DNA from: Rugamonas sp. A1-17
GTDB taxonomy: Bacteria; Pseudomonadota; Gammaproteobacteria; Burkholderiales; Burkholderiaceae_D
Assembly (NCBI GenBank): GCA_025548565.1
Contig: JAJLPB010000005.1
Coordinates: forward strand, 248,001 to 312,000
DNA: 64,000 nucleotides
Direction of reading: 5' to 3'
Program-made: the position numbers and the translations under genes
Shown here: piece by piece, positions 24,843 to 38,639 of the stretch
How positions within the stretch are numbered: position 1 is the stretch's first letter
Layout of the letters: each line of letters begins with the position of its first letter
The notes under the pieces: generated by a model
Seen by the model: only the letters and a program-made list of their open reading frames with translations
What the model was told of the DNA's origin: nothing
The model's database searches: none

Positions 24843-27800
24843 TTGCTGTTTTTGACACGCCTCTGTAGCCGCTTGCTGCTGCCCGTCCTGCTGTTGTGGG
24901 GCCTGGGCGCCGCCGCCGCATGGGCCGGGGCGCCACCGCGCACGCTGCGCTTCGAGCAGCTCAGCGTCGAACACGGGCTGGCGCAGGAATCGGTGCTGGC
25001 CATCGCCCAGGACAAGCAGGGTTTCATCTGGCTGGGCACCCAGGCCGGCCTGACCCGCTTCGACGGCTACCGCACCATCACCTACAAGAGCTCCGTCTCC
25101 GACCCGCGCAGCCTGGCCGACAACTGGGTGCGCGTGCTGCACCTGGACCGCGCCGGCCAGCTGTGGGTGGGCACCGACGGCGGGCTGGATCGCTACGATC
25201 CCACCACCAAGACCTTCACCCACTTCCTGCCGCACGAATCGGCGCAGCGCGGCAACGGCAACCGCCACGTGCGCGCCATCGCCGACGACGGCGAGGGCGG
25301 CTTGTGGCTGGCCAGCGCCGACGGCCTGCATCACTTCAACCCGGCCAGCCAGCGCTTCACCAGCTGGCACCACGATCCGGCCGATGCCGGCAGCCTGGCC
25401 AACGACCAGGTCAACGCGCTGGCGCTGGACGCCGCCGGCCGCCTGTGGGTGGCCACCGCCACCGGCCTCGATATGCTGGCGCCGGGCGAATCGCGCTTCC
25501 AGCACTTCACCATCGACGCCCATGGCGACAGCAAATTCAACGCCGTGCTGGCGCTGCAGGTCGACAGCGCGCAGACGCTGTGGGTCGGCACGCTGGGTGG
25601 CCTGGAACAATGGCGTTTGTTGGGCAAGGAGCCGCAGCGCCGCCGCCTCGGCCAGCGCGAGGGCATGAAGCCGGGCATGAGCGTCACCACGCTGTATGTC
25701 GACGCCGAGACCAACGTCTGGGTCGGCACCCAGGCCGACGGCCTGCTGCGCTGGCTGCCGGCGGAGAACCGGGTGGTACAGTATCTACATCAATTCAGCG
25801 ATAGCCACAGCGTGGCGGATAACCAGATTTCGGCGCTGTTCCGCGACCGCGTCGGCACCTTCTGGGTCGGCACCTGGAACGACGGCGCCAGCCGCGTGGA
25901 CCTTGGCAGCGGCGGCTTCGCCCGCATCGTGCGCCAGGCCGACATCCCCAACACCCTGTCGGACAACAAGGTGCGCGCCATCGTCGCCGAGGCGCGCGGC
26001 CAGCTGTGGCTGGGCAGCAGCGGCGGATTGAATCTCTACGATCCGGTCAGCGGCGAGGGCAAGGTGTGGCGCCACGACCCGCAGCGCGCCAACAGCTTGA
26101 GCGACGACCAGGTCACCGCGCTGTGGCGCGAGAAGAACGGCAATATGTGGATAGGCGGGCGGGCCGGCGTCAACCACCTGGACGTGGCGAGCGGCGCGAT
26201 CAAGGCGCTGTCCTTCGTGCGCGGCGACCCGGCCAGCGACACCATTCGCAACATCGTCGGCGACCGTAGCGGCATCTTGTGGATCGCCTCGCGCGGCGGC
26301 CTGCACCGGCTCGACCCGCAGACCATGGACGTGCGCACCTTCCGCCACGATCCATCCGACATGAACAGCCTGGCCGACAACGTGGTGCGGCCTATCCTGG
26401 AGGACCGCAAGGGCCAGCTGTGGGTCGGCACCTTCAACGGCCTCGATCTGCTGGACCGCAAGACCGGCAAGTTCCGCCACTTCCGGCGCGACCCGGCCGA
26501 TCCTTTCAGCCTCAGTCACGACGAGGTCCATTACCTGTACGAGGACGGGCGCGGCACCATCTGGGTCGGCACGGCGGCGGGCCTGAACAAGATGGAAGTG
26601 GCGGCCGACGGCGCCATCCGCTTCCGCCGCTACCTGCGCAAGGACGGCATCGCCGACGACGCCATCGCCTCCATCCTGCCGGACGACGCGGGCAATCTCT
26701 GGTTGAGCACCAACAGCGGCTTGTCGCGCCTGAACACCGAAACGGGCCTGGTGCGCAACTACGGCGGCGCCGACGGCACCATCGAGGGCGCCTACTTCGA
26801 CGGCTCCGCGCTGCGCACGCCGGACGGCACGCTGTACTTCGGCGGCTTCAATGGCATCACCGCGTTCGCGCCGCCGGAGGTGCGCGAGAACAGCGTGGCG
26901 CCGACCGTCGCCATCACCGATTTCCAGATCTTTAACAAGTCGCTCAAGCCGGGGCAGGGCGACCATCCCGATGTGCTGAAGGTGGCGATCGAGCACACCA
27001 ACGCGTTGACGCTGCTGGAGGCCGACTCCGTGTTCTCGCTGGAGTTCGCGGCGCTGCACTACGCGGCGCCGCAGCGCAACCGCTTCGCCTACCAGCTGCA
27101 AGGCTTCGACGAGGACTGGGTGGTCACCGATTCCACCAAGCGCTTCGCCACCTACACCAACCTCGATCCGGGCCAGTACACCTTCCGCGTCAAGGCCGCC
27201 AACAAGGATGGCATCTGGAACGACAACGCGGCCACGCTGGAGATCACCATCCTGCCGCCGTTCTGGAAGACCTGGTGGTTCCGCGGCGTGTTCGGCGTGG
27301 CGCTGGCCGGCGCCGCCTGGGCCGCCTACCACGCGCGCGTGCGCAGCCTGCACCACCAGCAGCAGCGGCTGGAGGAGCTGGTCGGCTCGCGCACAGCGGA
27401 AGTCGAACAAAAGAACCTGCTGCTGCAACAGCAGAAGCGGGAACTGGAGCAGCGCCGCCTGGAGGCCGAGGCCCAGCGCGCCGAGGCCGAGCAGCGCCGC
27501 ATCGACACCGAGCGGCAAAAGGTGGAAGTCGAGCGGCAGAAGGAGAACGTCGAACAGGCGCACCGCAACATCTCGGTGTTGAGCGAATTGGGTCGCGAAA
27601 TGAGCGCCACGCTGGACATGGAGACCTCCATGCGCACGCTGTACCGCCATGTGCACCACCTGATGGACGCGCAGATCTTCGGCATCGGCTTCGTGCGCGA
27701 GGACGAGGGCGTGATCGACTTCCCCTTCGCCATCGACGCCGGCGTGCGTACCTTGCCCTACCAGCGCCCCCTGGACCAGCCCAACCAGCTGGCGGTATGG

Positions 27801-29828
27801 TGCCTGACGCAGCGCAAGCCGGTGTTCATCAACGACTTCCAGGCCGAATACCGCGACTACATGGATGAATCGGGCCTGGACATGCTGGTGACTTGCGTGC
27901 GCGAGGACGGGGCGCCGGCGGCCGTGGCGCAGTCGATGATGTACGCGCCGCTGGTGGCCAACGACAAGGTGGTCGGCCTGCTGTGCGTGCAAAGCGTCGA
28001 GAAGAACTGCTACCAGCAGGTACACATGGACATGCTGCAAACGCTGGCCTCGCACGCCGCCGCAGGCCTGGAAAACGCGCGCGCCTATCAGCAGCTGGAG
28101 GAAACGCTGCAGGAGCTGCGCCAGACCCAGGCCCAGTTGCTGCAGCAGGAGCGCCAGGTGCGCCTGCACACCGAGGAGCTGGCGCTGGCCAACCGCGCCT
28201 TGCAGGAGAACGACGAGCGCCTGCGCCTGGCCAAGCAGAAGGCGGAAGACGCCACGCGCCAGAAGTCCGAGTTCCTGGCCAATATGAGCCACGAGATGCG
28301 TACCCCGCTGGCCGGCGTGATCGGCATGCTGAACTTCGCGCTGCGCGACAGCCGGCTGGCGGTCGGCACGCGCGAGCAAATCCTGCGCGGCCAGGCCAGC
28401 GCGCAGTCGCTGCTGTCGATTATCAACGACCTGCTGGACTTCTCGAAGATCGAGGCGGGCAAGCTGACCATCGAGAACATCGACTTCTCGCTGTCGGCCG
28501 CGGTGGAGAACGTGGTCAGCCTGTTCGAGGAGCAGGCCGCCGCGCACAGCGTCGAATTCAGCCTGGAGTTCGGCGAGGGACTGCCGCAGTTCGTCGTCGG
28601 CGATCCGACGCGCCTGCGCCAGGTGCTGGTCAACCTGGTCGGCAACGCCTTCAAGTTCACCGAGCGCGGATCGGTGCGGATGCGCGTCGAGCGCGTGCCG
28701 CAGGAGGACGACGAGCGCGCCCGCGCCGGTTACAAGGGAGCGCTCAACCGCATCCGCTTCAGCGTCGCCGACACCGGCATCGGCATCGAGGCCGCCGCGA
28801 TCCCGCGCCTGTTCCAGCAGTTCGAGCAGGCCGACGCCTCCACCACGCGCCGCTATGGCGGCACCGGCCTGGGACTGGCGATCTGCCGCCAGCTGGTTGA
28901 GCTGATGGGCGGCGGCATCAACGCCGTCAGCGCGCCGGGCGAGGGCAGCGTGTTCTCGTTCGAGCTGCCGCTGGCGAACGGCGTGCCGCCGCCGCTGGTG
29001 CCGCATGTGCCGCGCGAGCCGCACAGCCACCAGCTCAAGGTGCTGTGCGCGGAAGACTTCCCGACCAACCAGATCATCATCCGCATGATGCTGGAAGACC
29101 TGGGCCACAAGGTCGATATCGCCGCCAACGGCGCGCTGGCCGTCAAGGCCTGCTCGCTCACGCGCTACGACTTGATCCTGATGGACGGCCGCATGCCGGA
29201 GATGGACGGCGCCAGCGCCACCCGCATGATCCGCTCCGGCGGCACCGAGGCGATGCCGGTGCGCGACCAGGAATTGATGATCATCGCGCTGACCGCCAAC
29301 GCCAGCGAGGAAGACCGCAGCCGCTACCTGGCCTCCGGCATGGACGACTTCCTCACCAAGCCGATCGACGAGGACAAGCTGCACTTCCAGTTGAGCCGCG
29401 CGATCGAACGCCAGCTGCAGCGGGGCTTCCAGCTGCCGCGCATGGAGCCGCGCCACGATCCGGCGCACGGCACGGCGGAACTCGATGCATTGTTCGGCGT
29501 GGCGCCGGCCTCGGAGGAACCGGCGCGGCTGGCGCAGCACAGCGGCGGCAGCGACCTGAGACTGCGCCTGCGCAGCGCCTTCCTCCTGGATGCGCCGCTG
29601 CGGCTGGCGGACCTGGAGCGCGCCGTCGGGCAGGCCGACGTCGATACCGCCAGCCGTCTGCTGCACGGCATGAAGGGAAGCGCCGGCTATCTGGAGGAGC
29701 AGGAACTGCAGGCCCTGTGCGGCGAGCTGGAACTCGACGCCGACCATGGCAACTGGGCGCGCATCGCCGAAGCCATGCCCCGGTTGCGCGCGTTGCTGGC
29801 GCGCGCCGGCGCGGCTAGCACTTCGTAA
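24843..29828 (+). CDS. Hybrid sensor histidine kinase with 14-repeat periplasmic propeller, GAF, REC and Hpt
   Basis: One-protein phosphorelay of 1661 residues. Signal peptide about 1-28; then 14 Reg_prop repeats of the form GxLWVGTxxGLxRxD (about 45-690), which make two seven-bladed propellers; a Y_Y_Y domain (NRFAYQLQGFDEDWV, about 740-810); one membrane helix near 815-835; a coiled coil rich in Gln/Glu/Arg (about 840-910); a GAF domain (about 920-1075); HisKA with H1150 in SHEMRTPLAGV; the ATPase domain (FKFTERG, DTGIGIEAAAIPRLFQQFEQ, GGTGLGLAICRQL); a receiver with D1448 in LILMDGRMPEMDG; and an Hpt domain with H1608 in LLHGMKGSAGYL. Such propeller kinases often sense poly- or oligosaccharides. 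TTG 24843 is the start that keeps the signal peptide. A response regulator follows on the same strand. Confidence 0.93.
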   Translation: MLFLTRLCSRLLLPVLLLWGLGAAAAWAGAPPRTLRFEQLSVEHGLAQESVLAIAQDKQGFIWLGTQAGLTRFDGYRTITYKSSVSDPRSLADNWVRVLHLDRAGQLWVGTDGGLDRYDPTTKTFTHFLPHESAQRGNGNRHVRAIADDGEGGLWLASADGLHHFNPASQRFTSWHHDPADAGSLANDQVNALALDAAGRLWVATATGLDMLAPGESRFQHFTIDAHGDSKFNAVLALQVDSAQTLWVGTLGGLEQWRLLGKEPQRRRLGQREGMKPGMSVTTLYVDAETNVWVGTQADGLLRWLPAENRVVQYLHQFSDSHSVADNQISALFRDRVGTFWVGTWNDGASRVDLGSGGFARIVRQADIPNTLSDNKVRAIVAEARGQLWLGSSGGLNLYDPVSGEGKVWRHDPQRANSLSDDQVTALWREKNGNMWIGGRAGVNHLDVASGAIKALSFVRGDPASDTIRNIVGDRSGILWIASRGGLHRLDPQTMDVRTFRHDPSDMNSLADNVVRPILEDRKGQLWVGTFNGLDLLDRKTGKFRHFRRDPADPFSLSHDEVHYLYEDGRGTIWVGTAAGLNKMEVAADGAIRFRRYLRKDGIADDAIASILPDDAGNLWLSTNSGLSRLNTETGLVRNYGGADGTIEGAYFDGSALRTPDGTLYFGGFNGITAFAPPEVRENSVAPTVAITDFQIFNKSLKPGQGDHPDVLKVAIEHTNALTLLEADSVFSLEFAALHYAAPQRNRFAYQLQGFDEDWVVTDSTKRFATYTNLDPGQYTFRVKAANKDGIWNDNAATLEITILPPFWKTWWFRGVFGVALAGAAWAAYHARVRSLHHQQQRLEELVGSRTAEVEQKNLLLQQQKRELEQRRLEAEAQRAEAEQRRIDTERQKVEVERQKENVEQAHRNISVLSELGREMSATLDMETSMRTLYRHVHHLMDAQIFGIGFVREDEGVIDFPFAIDAGVRTLPYQRPLDQPNQLAVWCLTQRKPVFINDFQAEYRDYMDESGLDMLVTCVREDGAPAAVAQSMMYAPLVANDKVVGLLCVQSVEKNCYQQVHMDMLQTLASHAAAGLENARAYQQLEETLQELRQTQAQLLQQERQVRLHTEELALANRALQENDERLRLAKQKAEDATRQKSEFLANMSHEMRTPLAGVIGMLNFALRDSRLAVGTREQILRGQASAQSLLSIINDLLDFSKIEAGKLTIENIDFSLSAAVENVVSLFEEQAAAHSVEFSLEFGEGLPQFVVGDPTRLRQVLVNLVGNAFKFTERGSVRMRVERVPQEDDERARAGYKGALNRIRFSVADTGIGIEAAAIPRLFQQFEQADASTTRRYGGTGLGLAICRQLVELMGGGINAVSAPGEGSVFSFELPLANGVPPPLVPHVPREPHSHQLKVLCAEDFPTNQIIIRMMLEDLGHKVDIAANGALAVKACSLTRYDLILMDGRMPEMDGASATRMIRSGGTEAMPVRDQELMIIALTANASEEDRSRYLASGMDDFLTKPIDEDKLHFQLSRAIERQLQRGFQLPRMEPRHDPAHGTAELDALFGVAPASEEPARLAQHSGGSDLRLRLRSAFLLDAPLRLADLERAVGQADVDTASRLLHGMKGSAGYLEEQELQALCGELELDADHGNWARIAEAMPRLRALLARAGAASTS

Positions 29829-29953
29829 GCTGACGTTATTCGTACAAAACCTTCGATGTCCAGGACATACTGCCCCTGTTTTTCATGTAATATCGCTGCT
29901 AAGTGCCGTACTGAGGTCACACTAAAGTAGTCGTTAAGGGCACAGGGAGTCTC

Positions 29954-30670
29954 ATGAAAGTTTTGGTAGTCGACGACGACGTCGTCTCGCGCATGGTGTT
30001 GATGCACCTGATCGACAGCTGCGGCAAATTCGATATCGTCGAAGCGGAAGATGGCGCCGACGCCTGGCAGCAGCTGGAAGGCGGCTTGCGTCCTGCGATC
30101 TGCTTCTGCGACCTGCGCATGCCGCGCCTGTCCGGCATGGAGCTGCTTCAGCGCGTGAAGGGGCATGCGGAACTGAACACCATGCCTTTCGTGCTGGTGA
30201 CGTCCGCCAACGACAAGGACACCGTGCAGGAAGCGACCAACGCCGGCGCGGCCGGCTACATCGTCAAGCCATTCCAGGCCGATCAGGTGCGGGTCCATCT
30301 GGTCAATTTCCTCGACCAGGCGGCCAACGGCTACGACCACCACGCGGAAGATCCCGCCGCCACCCTGCGCCGGCTGGGCATCAACGCCGAGCGCCTGCTG
30401 GTTTACCTGAGCGGATTTCAGAACCAGCTCACCGTCGCCACCGGCGATCTGGAAGCCCTGCTGGCCAAGGGCCAGCAGCAGGAGGCGCAGGCGCGCGTCG
30501 ACCGCCTGCACGCCGGCTGCGTCACATTGGGGCTGGACGGCGCGGCCGCCGTGCTGAAGAGCCTCGCGCCCGGCAAGCTGTCCAACGAGGCGGTGCAGGC
30601 CGCGCTGGCCGACGTGGTGCGCGCCGTGATTCATCAATCCGGCCTGATACGGCAGAGCGGCGCCGCCTGA
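29954..30670 (+). CDS. Response regulator with C-terminal Hpt-like helical domain
   Basis: 238 residues. A complete receiver domain: acidic DDD at 7-9, phosphoacceptor D53 in FCDLRMPRLSG, T83 and K105 in VKPFQAD. There is no DNA-binding or enzyme domain. Residues about 135-235 are helical; RLHAGCVTLGLDGAAAVLK (H186) resembles the active helix of Hpt proteins (HxLKG...LG...L) but lacks the usual Lys-Gly after His. It lies 125 bp after the hybrid kinase with its own ribosome binding site (AGGGAG), so it may receive phosphate from that relay. Output is unknown. Confidence 0.85.
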   Translation: MKVLVVDDDVVSRMVLMHLIDSCGKFDIVEAEDGADAWQQLEGGLRPAICFCDLRMPRLSGMELLQRVKGHAELNTMPFVLVTSANDKDTVQEATNAGAAGYIVKPFQADQVRVHLVNFLDQAANGYDHHAEDPAATLRRLGINAERLLVYLSGFQNQLTVATGDLEALLAKGQQQEAQARVDRLHAGCVTLGLDGAAAVLKSLAPGKLSNEAVQAALADVVRAVIHQSGLIRQSGAA

Positions 30671-30691
30671 GCGATTGCACTTGATGTTGAT

Positions 30692-30711
30692 ATAGTTTAG
30701 GTTTAAAGTAT
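30692..30711. promoter_or_regulatory. Inverted repeat ATANTTTA-N4-TAAANTAT, MarR-type operator candidate
   Basis: A 20-bp interrupted palindrome sits 50 bp before the first gene of the 2-aminobenzoate operon, where a promoter is expected. Size and A+T-rich arms suit MarR-family binding, and a MarR-type gene is the fourth gene of the operon. The link is inferred. Confidence 0.5.
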
Positions 30712-30760
30712 CTGCTGCGTCAGCAGCGGCTACCGAACGACCTCCAACTTCAGGGCGACC

Positions 30761-32404
30761 ATGACCAGCATCTCTGTCAGCAGCACCTCAGCCACCAGCA
30801 ACGACAGCGCGCATACCGACCGCTTCGCGCGCGAGCACCTGCCGCCGCCGGCGTTGTGGCCCGAGCTGCGCTTCGACCTGCCCGAGTTGCACTACCCGCC
30901 GCGCCTCAATTGCGTGAAGGCGCTGTTCGACGGCGCGCTGGCCGGCGGCGCGGCCGGCCACGTCGCCATCCGCGGCGAACATCTCAGCTGGACCTACACC
31001 CAATTGCAGGAGCAGGTCGACCGCATCGCCCACGTGCTGCGCGGCCCGCTCGGGCTGGAGGCGGGCAACCGCGTGCTGCTGCGCGGTGCGAACAATCCGA
31101 TGATGGCGGCTTGTATTCTGGCGGTGCTCAAGGCTGGGTGTATCGCCGTGCCCACCATGCCACTGCTGCGCGCGCGCGAACTGGGTACCATCGCCGCCAA
31201 GGCCGAGATCAACGCCGTGCTGTGCGCCGACGGCCTGCGCGCCGAAATGGAAGCGGTGGACCTGCCCGCCGCCGTGAAGGCGAAAACGCTGTGGTTCGGC
31301 GCCGCTGACGGTGGCCTGGAGGCGCTGATGGCGCTGCAACCGGCCAGCTTCGACGCGGTGGACACGGCGGCCGACGACGTCTGCCTGATCAGCTTCACCT
31401 CCGGCACCACCGGCGTACCGAAAGGGACCATGCATTTCCATCGCGATGTGATGGCGATCTGCGACTGCTTCCCGCGCTCGGTGCTGGAATCGCGACCTGA
31501 CGACATTTTCATCGGCACGCCGCCGCTGGCCTTTACCTTCGGCCTCGGTGGCCTGCTGCTGTTCCCGATGCGGGTGGGCGCGACCGCCGTCCTGCTGGAA
31601 AAGCTGACGCCGGAAACGCTGCTGCGGGCGATCGACAAATACCGCGCCACCGTGTGTTTCACCGCGCCGACGTTCTACCGGCAAATGACGCCGCTGGCCG
31701 GCAAGTACGACATCTCCAGCCTGCGCAAGTCCGTCTCCGCAGGCGAAGCGCTGCCGCTGGCCACGCGCGAGAGCTGGCGTCAGGCCACCGGGCTGGCGAT
31801 GATCGATGGCATAGGCGCGACCGAGCTGCTGCACATCTTCATCTCGGCCTCGGGCGACCAGATACGGCCCGGCGCCACCGGCAAGCCGGTGCCCGGCTAC
31901 CAGGCCTGTATTCTCGACCACGACGGCAACCCGGTCGGGCCGGGCGTGATCGGCAGGCTGGCGGTGAAGGGGCCGACCGGTTGCCGCTACCTGGCCGACG
32001 AGCGCCAGCGCGACTACGTGCTCAATGGCTGGAACCTCACCGGCGACGCCTACGAGATGGATGCCGACGGCTATTTCTACTATCGCTCGCGCACTGACGA
32101 CATGATCATCTCGGCCGGCTACAACATCGCCGGTCCGGAGGTGGAGGACGCGCTGCTGCGCCATCCCGCGGTGGCCGAATGCGGCGTGATCGGAAGGGTG
32201 GACGAGGAGCGCGGGCAGATCGTCGAAGCGCATGTGGTGCTCAAGCCGGGGCACGAGGCGTCGGAGGAAATGACGGCGCAGTTGCAGGAATTCGTCAAAG
32301 GGCAAATCGCGCCGTACAAGTATCCGCGCGCCATCCGCTACCTGACGGCGCTGCCGCGCACCGAAACCGGAAAGCTGCAGCGTTTCAAGCTGCGAACCGA
32401 ATAA
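30761..32404 (+). CDS. abmG: 2-aminobenzoate-CoA ligase
   Basis: Activates anthranilate (2-aminobenzoate) with CoA and ATP to 2-aminobenzoyl-CoA; member of the benzoate-CoA ligase branch of the AMP-forming ligases. 547 residues. P-loop-like A3 motif [21 protein letters not shown]5 [12 protein letters not shown]7 [19 protein letters not shown] and the C-terminal catalytic lysine in [13 protein letters not shown] are intact. Assignment to 2-aminobenzoate rather than benzoate rests on the directly following monooxygenase/reductase fusion, the partner described in Azoarcus evansii. First gene of a seven-gene run with gaps or overlaps of at most 14 bp. Confidence 0.85.
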   Translation: MTSISVSSTSATSNDSAHTDRFAREHLPPPALWPELRFDLPELHYPPRLNCVKALFDGALAGGAAGHVAIRGEHLSWTYTQLQEQVDRIAHVLRGPLGLEAGNRVLLRGANNPMMAACILAVLKAGCIAVPTMPLLRARELGTIAAKAEINAVLCADGLRAEMEAVDLPAAVKAKTLWFGAADGGLEALMALQPASFDAVDTAADDVCLISFTSGTTGVPKGTMHFHRDVMAICDCFPRSVLESRPDDIFIGTPPLAFTFGLGGLLLFPMRVGATAVLLEKLTPETLLRAIDKYRATVCFTAPTFYRQMTPLAGKYDISSLRKSVSAGEALPLATRESWRQATGLAMIDGIGATELLHIFISASGDQIRPGATGKPVPGYQACILDHDGNPVGPGVIGRLAVKGPTGCRYLADERQRDYVLNGWNLTGDAYEMDADGYFYYRSRTDDMIISAGYNIAGPEVEDALLRHPAVAECGVIGRVDEERGQIVEAHVVLKPGHEASEEMTAQLQEFVKGQIAPYKYPRAIRYLTALPRTETGKLQRFKLRTE

Positions 32405-32414
32405 AGAGAAGCAT

Positions 32415-34781
<2,367 letters not shown>

Positions 34782-34785
34782 GCCG

Positions 34786-35637
34786 ATGAGCGCCACGAAC
34801 AAATCCCGTGCGGCCTATCTGGCCCCGGGTTCGAAACCTGCCGCCGCGAACCAGCCCTTGGCGGGCAAGCACGCACTGGTGACGGGCGGTGCGCGCGGCA
34901 TCGGCGCCGCCTGCGCGCGGGCCTTGCTGCTGCGCGGCGCGCGCGTCACGCTGGCGGGGCGCGACGCGCAGGCGCTGGTGGCTGCGGTCGACTCCATGAA
35001 CGTCATCGCCGCGCCGGTGGGTGGCGCGGTCGCCATGCAAGTGCTGGACGTGACTGACGAGGCATCCGTGCGCAGCGGCTTTGCCGGCGCCGTCGAGCGC
35101 TTCGGCCGCATCGACATCCTGGTCAACAACGCCGGGCAGGCCGTCCCCGCGCCATTCGGAAAAACCGACGCCGCGCTCTGGCAGCGCATGCTGGACGTGA
35201 ACCTGACCGGCACCTTCCACTGCACCCAGGCCGCGCTGCCCGGTATGATCGAGGCAAGGTGGGGCCGCATCGTCAACGTCGCATCGACGGCGGGGCTGGT
35301 GGGTTATCGCTACGTGTCGGCCTACGTCGCCGCCAAGCACGGCGTGGTCGGCCTGACGCGCGCGCTGGCGCTGGAGGTGGCCACGAAGGGCGTGACGGTC
35401 AACGCCGTCTGCCCCGGCTACACCGAAAGCGATATCGTGCGCGAGGCGGTCGCCAACATCGTCGCCAAAACCGGTCGCACCGAGGACGAGGCGCGCGCCG
35501 AACTGGCCGCCGGCAATCCGCAGAAGCGGCTGGTGCAAAGCGAGGAAGTCGCCAGCGCCGTGGCCTGGCTTTGCCTGCCCGAAGCGGGCGCCATGAATGG
35601 ACAATCCGTCGCCGTCGCCGGCGGCGAAGTAATGTGA
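34786..35637 (+). CDS. Short-chain dehydrogenase of the 2-aminobenzoate operon
   Basis: 283-residue classical SDR: ALVTGGARGIGAACARALL (cofactor), NNAGQAVPAP, catalytic Ser in NVASTAGLVGYR and YVAAK (Tyr/Lys), then VCPGYTESDI. By position it could oxidise a 3-hydroxyacyl-CoA during the beta-oxidation-like steps after ring reduction. Start ATG 34786 is four bases past the monooxygenase stop; the long upstream open frame in the same phase is a shadow of the monooxygenase gene. Confidence 0.85.
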   Translation: MSATNKSRAAYLAPGSKPAAANQPLAGKHALVTGGARGIGAACARALLLRGARVTLAGRDAQALVAAVDSMNVIAAPVGGAVAMQVLDVTDEASVRSGFAGAVERFGRIDILVNNAGQAVPAPFGKTDAALWQRMLDVNLTGTFHCTQAALPGMIEARWGRIVNVASTAGLVGYRYVSAYVAAKHGVVGLTRALALEVATKGVTVNAVCPGYTESDIVREAVANIVAKTGRTEDEARAELAAGNPQKRLVQSEEVASAVAWLCLPEAGAMNGQSVAVAGGEVM

Positions 35638-35651
35638 AGCACGAGGAATCT

Positions 35652-36185
35652 ATGCCACCATTTTCAGAGAACCACGACAATCAAAACCCCACCGAAAACG
35701 GTGAGGCGCCGGTGCTCGACCTGGCCAGCCGCCTGACGCAGGACCACCATCAATCGCTCAAGCTGTGGCTGCGCATGTTGTCCTGCACCGTCAAGATCGA
35801 AAACGAAATCCGTAGCCGGCTGCGCGCCAGCTTCGGCATCACCTTGCCGCGCTTCGATTTGATGGCGCAGCTGGAGCGCTACCCGCAAGGCCTGCGCATG
35901 GGCGAGCTGTCCAAGCGCATGATGGTCACCGGCGGGAACATCACCGGCATCACCGACCAGCTGGAGCAGGAGAAGCTGGTGGTGCGCGTGCCGGACCCGA
36001 AGGACGGCCGCGCCTACAGCGTCAAGCTGACGGCGGCCGGCCGCAAGGCCTTCGCCACCATGGCGGCCGAACATGAAGGCTGGATCGCCGAGCTGCTGCA
36101 GGACATGTCCGGCGCCGACAAGAACACACTGATCGACCTGCTGTCGCAGATGAAGCAGCACCTGAACGCCTCGGACGAAAAATAA
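35652..36185 (+). CDS. MarR-family transcription regulator
   Basis: 177 residues with a winged helix: [42 protein letters not shown] (about 65-105) and wing [20 protein letters not shown], typical of MarR. The N-terminal 40 residues are an unstructured polar extension. As the fourth gene of the operon it likely senses an aromatic acid or its CoA ester and represses the operon; the 20-bp palindrome at 30692 is the natural candidate site. Start ATG 35652 follows GAGGA at good spacing. Confidence 0.9.
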   Translation: MPPFSENHDNQNPTENGEAPVLDLASRLTQDHHQSLKLWLRMLSCTVKIENEIRSRLRASFGITLPRFDLMAQLERYPQGLRMGELSKRMMVTGGNITGITDQLEQEKLVVRVPDPKDGRAYSVKLTAAGRKAFATMAAEHEGWIAELLQDMSGADKNTLIDLLSQMKQHLNASDEK

Positions 36186-36196
36186 GGAACCACACC

Positions 36197-37050
36197 ATGC
36201 GATATCTTCCCGGCGAAGCGCAGCAACTGCCCGGCAACCGCGCCGCGCTGGCCGACTACCAGGCCAGCCATTTTCTGTTCGAAGTCAACCGCGGCGTCGC
36301 CACGCTGACGCTCAATCGCCCCGAGCGCAAAAATCCGCTGACGTTCGATTCCTACGCCGAGCTGCGCGACCTGTTCCGGGCACTCGCCTACGCGGACGAT
36401 GTCAAGGCTATCGTGATCACCGGCGCCGGCGAAAACTTCTGCTCCGGCGGCGACGTGCACGACATCATCGGCCCGCTGACCAAATTGGACATGCCCGGCC
36501 TGCTGGCCTTCACACGCATGACGGGCGACCTGGTGAAAGCCATCCGCGCCTGTCCGCAGCCCATCGTGGCGGCGGTTGACGGCATCTGCGCCGGCGCCGG
36601 CGCGATCCTGGCGCTGGCTTCCGATATCCGCCTCGGCACGGCGCGCAGCAAGACCGCCTTCCTGTTCACGCGGGTGGGCCTGGCCGGTTGTGACATGGGC
36701 GCCTGCGCCTTGCTGCCGCGCGTGATCGGCCAGGGCCGCGCGGCCGAGCTGCTGTACACGGGACGCTCGATGTCCGGCGCGGAGGCGGAGCGCTGGGGCT
36801 TCTTCAACAGCCTGCAGGAACCGGAAGCGCTGCTCGATGCGGCGCGCGCCTTCGCGCAGGGCCTGGCCGACGGCCCGACCTTCGCCCACGGCATGACCAA
36901 GAAAATGCTGCAACAGGAATGGAACATGGGCGTGGACGAAGCCATCGAGGCGGAAGCGCAGGCGCAGGCGATCTGCATGGCGACCAACGATTTCCACCGC
37001 GCCTACCATGCCTTCGTGGCCAAGCAAAAACCGGAATTCGAAGGCGACTG

Positions 37051-37051
<1 letters not shown>
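36197..37051 (+). CDS. Enoyl-CoA hydratase/isomerase family protein
   Basis: 284-residue crotonase-fold enzyme. [20 protein letters not shown], the oxyanion loops [17 protein letters not shown] and [20 protein letters not shown], and the later glutamate/aspartate region [21 protein letters not shown] are present. In the 2-aminobenzoate operon it should hydrate or open an unsaturated cyclic acyl-CoA. It has about 20 more N-terminal residues than standard hydratases. Its stop overlaps the next start by one base (TGATG). Confidence 0.87.
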
Positions 37052-38210
<1,159 letters not shown>

Positions 38211-38214
<4 letters not shown>

Positions 38215-38609
38215 TGGAATTTCTTCAACCGCCGGGCTGGGCGCGGCCGCGTGGCTATTCGAACGGCGTGGCCGCCAGCGGACGCCTGGTGTGCGTCAGC
38301 GGCATGATCGGTTGGGACGGGCAGGGCGTGTTCCACACCGACGATTTCGCCGGCCAGGTGCGCCAGGCGCTGCAGAACGTGGTCGAGGTGCTGGCCGAGG
38401 CGGGTGCGCGGCCCGAGCACATCGTGCGCATGACGTGGTACGTGGTGGACAAAAAAGAATACGTCGGCGCCTACAAGGAGGTGGGCGCCGCCTATCGCGA
38501 GATCATCGGCCTGCATTTCCCGGCCATGACGGCGGTGCAGGTGACCGCGCTGGTCGAGGACCGGGCGCGGGTGGAGATCGAAGTGACGGCGGTGGTGGCC
38601 GATGCTTGA
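38211..38609 (+). CDS. RidA/YjgF-family protein, likely enamine/imine hydrolase
   Basis: 132-residue member of the Rid family ([84 protein letters not shown]). The arginine in the EDRARVEIE segment corresponds to the conserved substrate-binding arginine of active RidA. RidA proteins hydrolyse enamines and imines; the monooxygenase product of this operon is a vinylogous enamine, so deamination to a dioxo-acyl-CoA plus ammonia is a specific and plausible job. ATG 38211 or 38214 can serve as start. Last gene of the operon. Confidence 0.85.
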
Positions 38610-38639
38610 CAGCCACGGCGCCTACAGCGGTCCTGGTTG

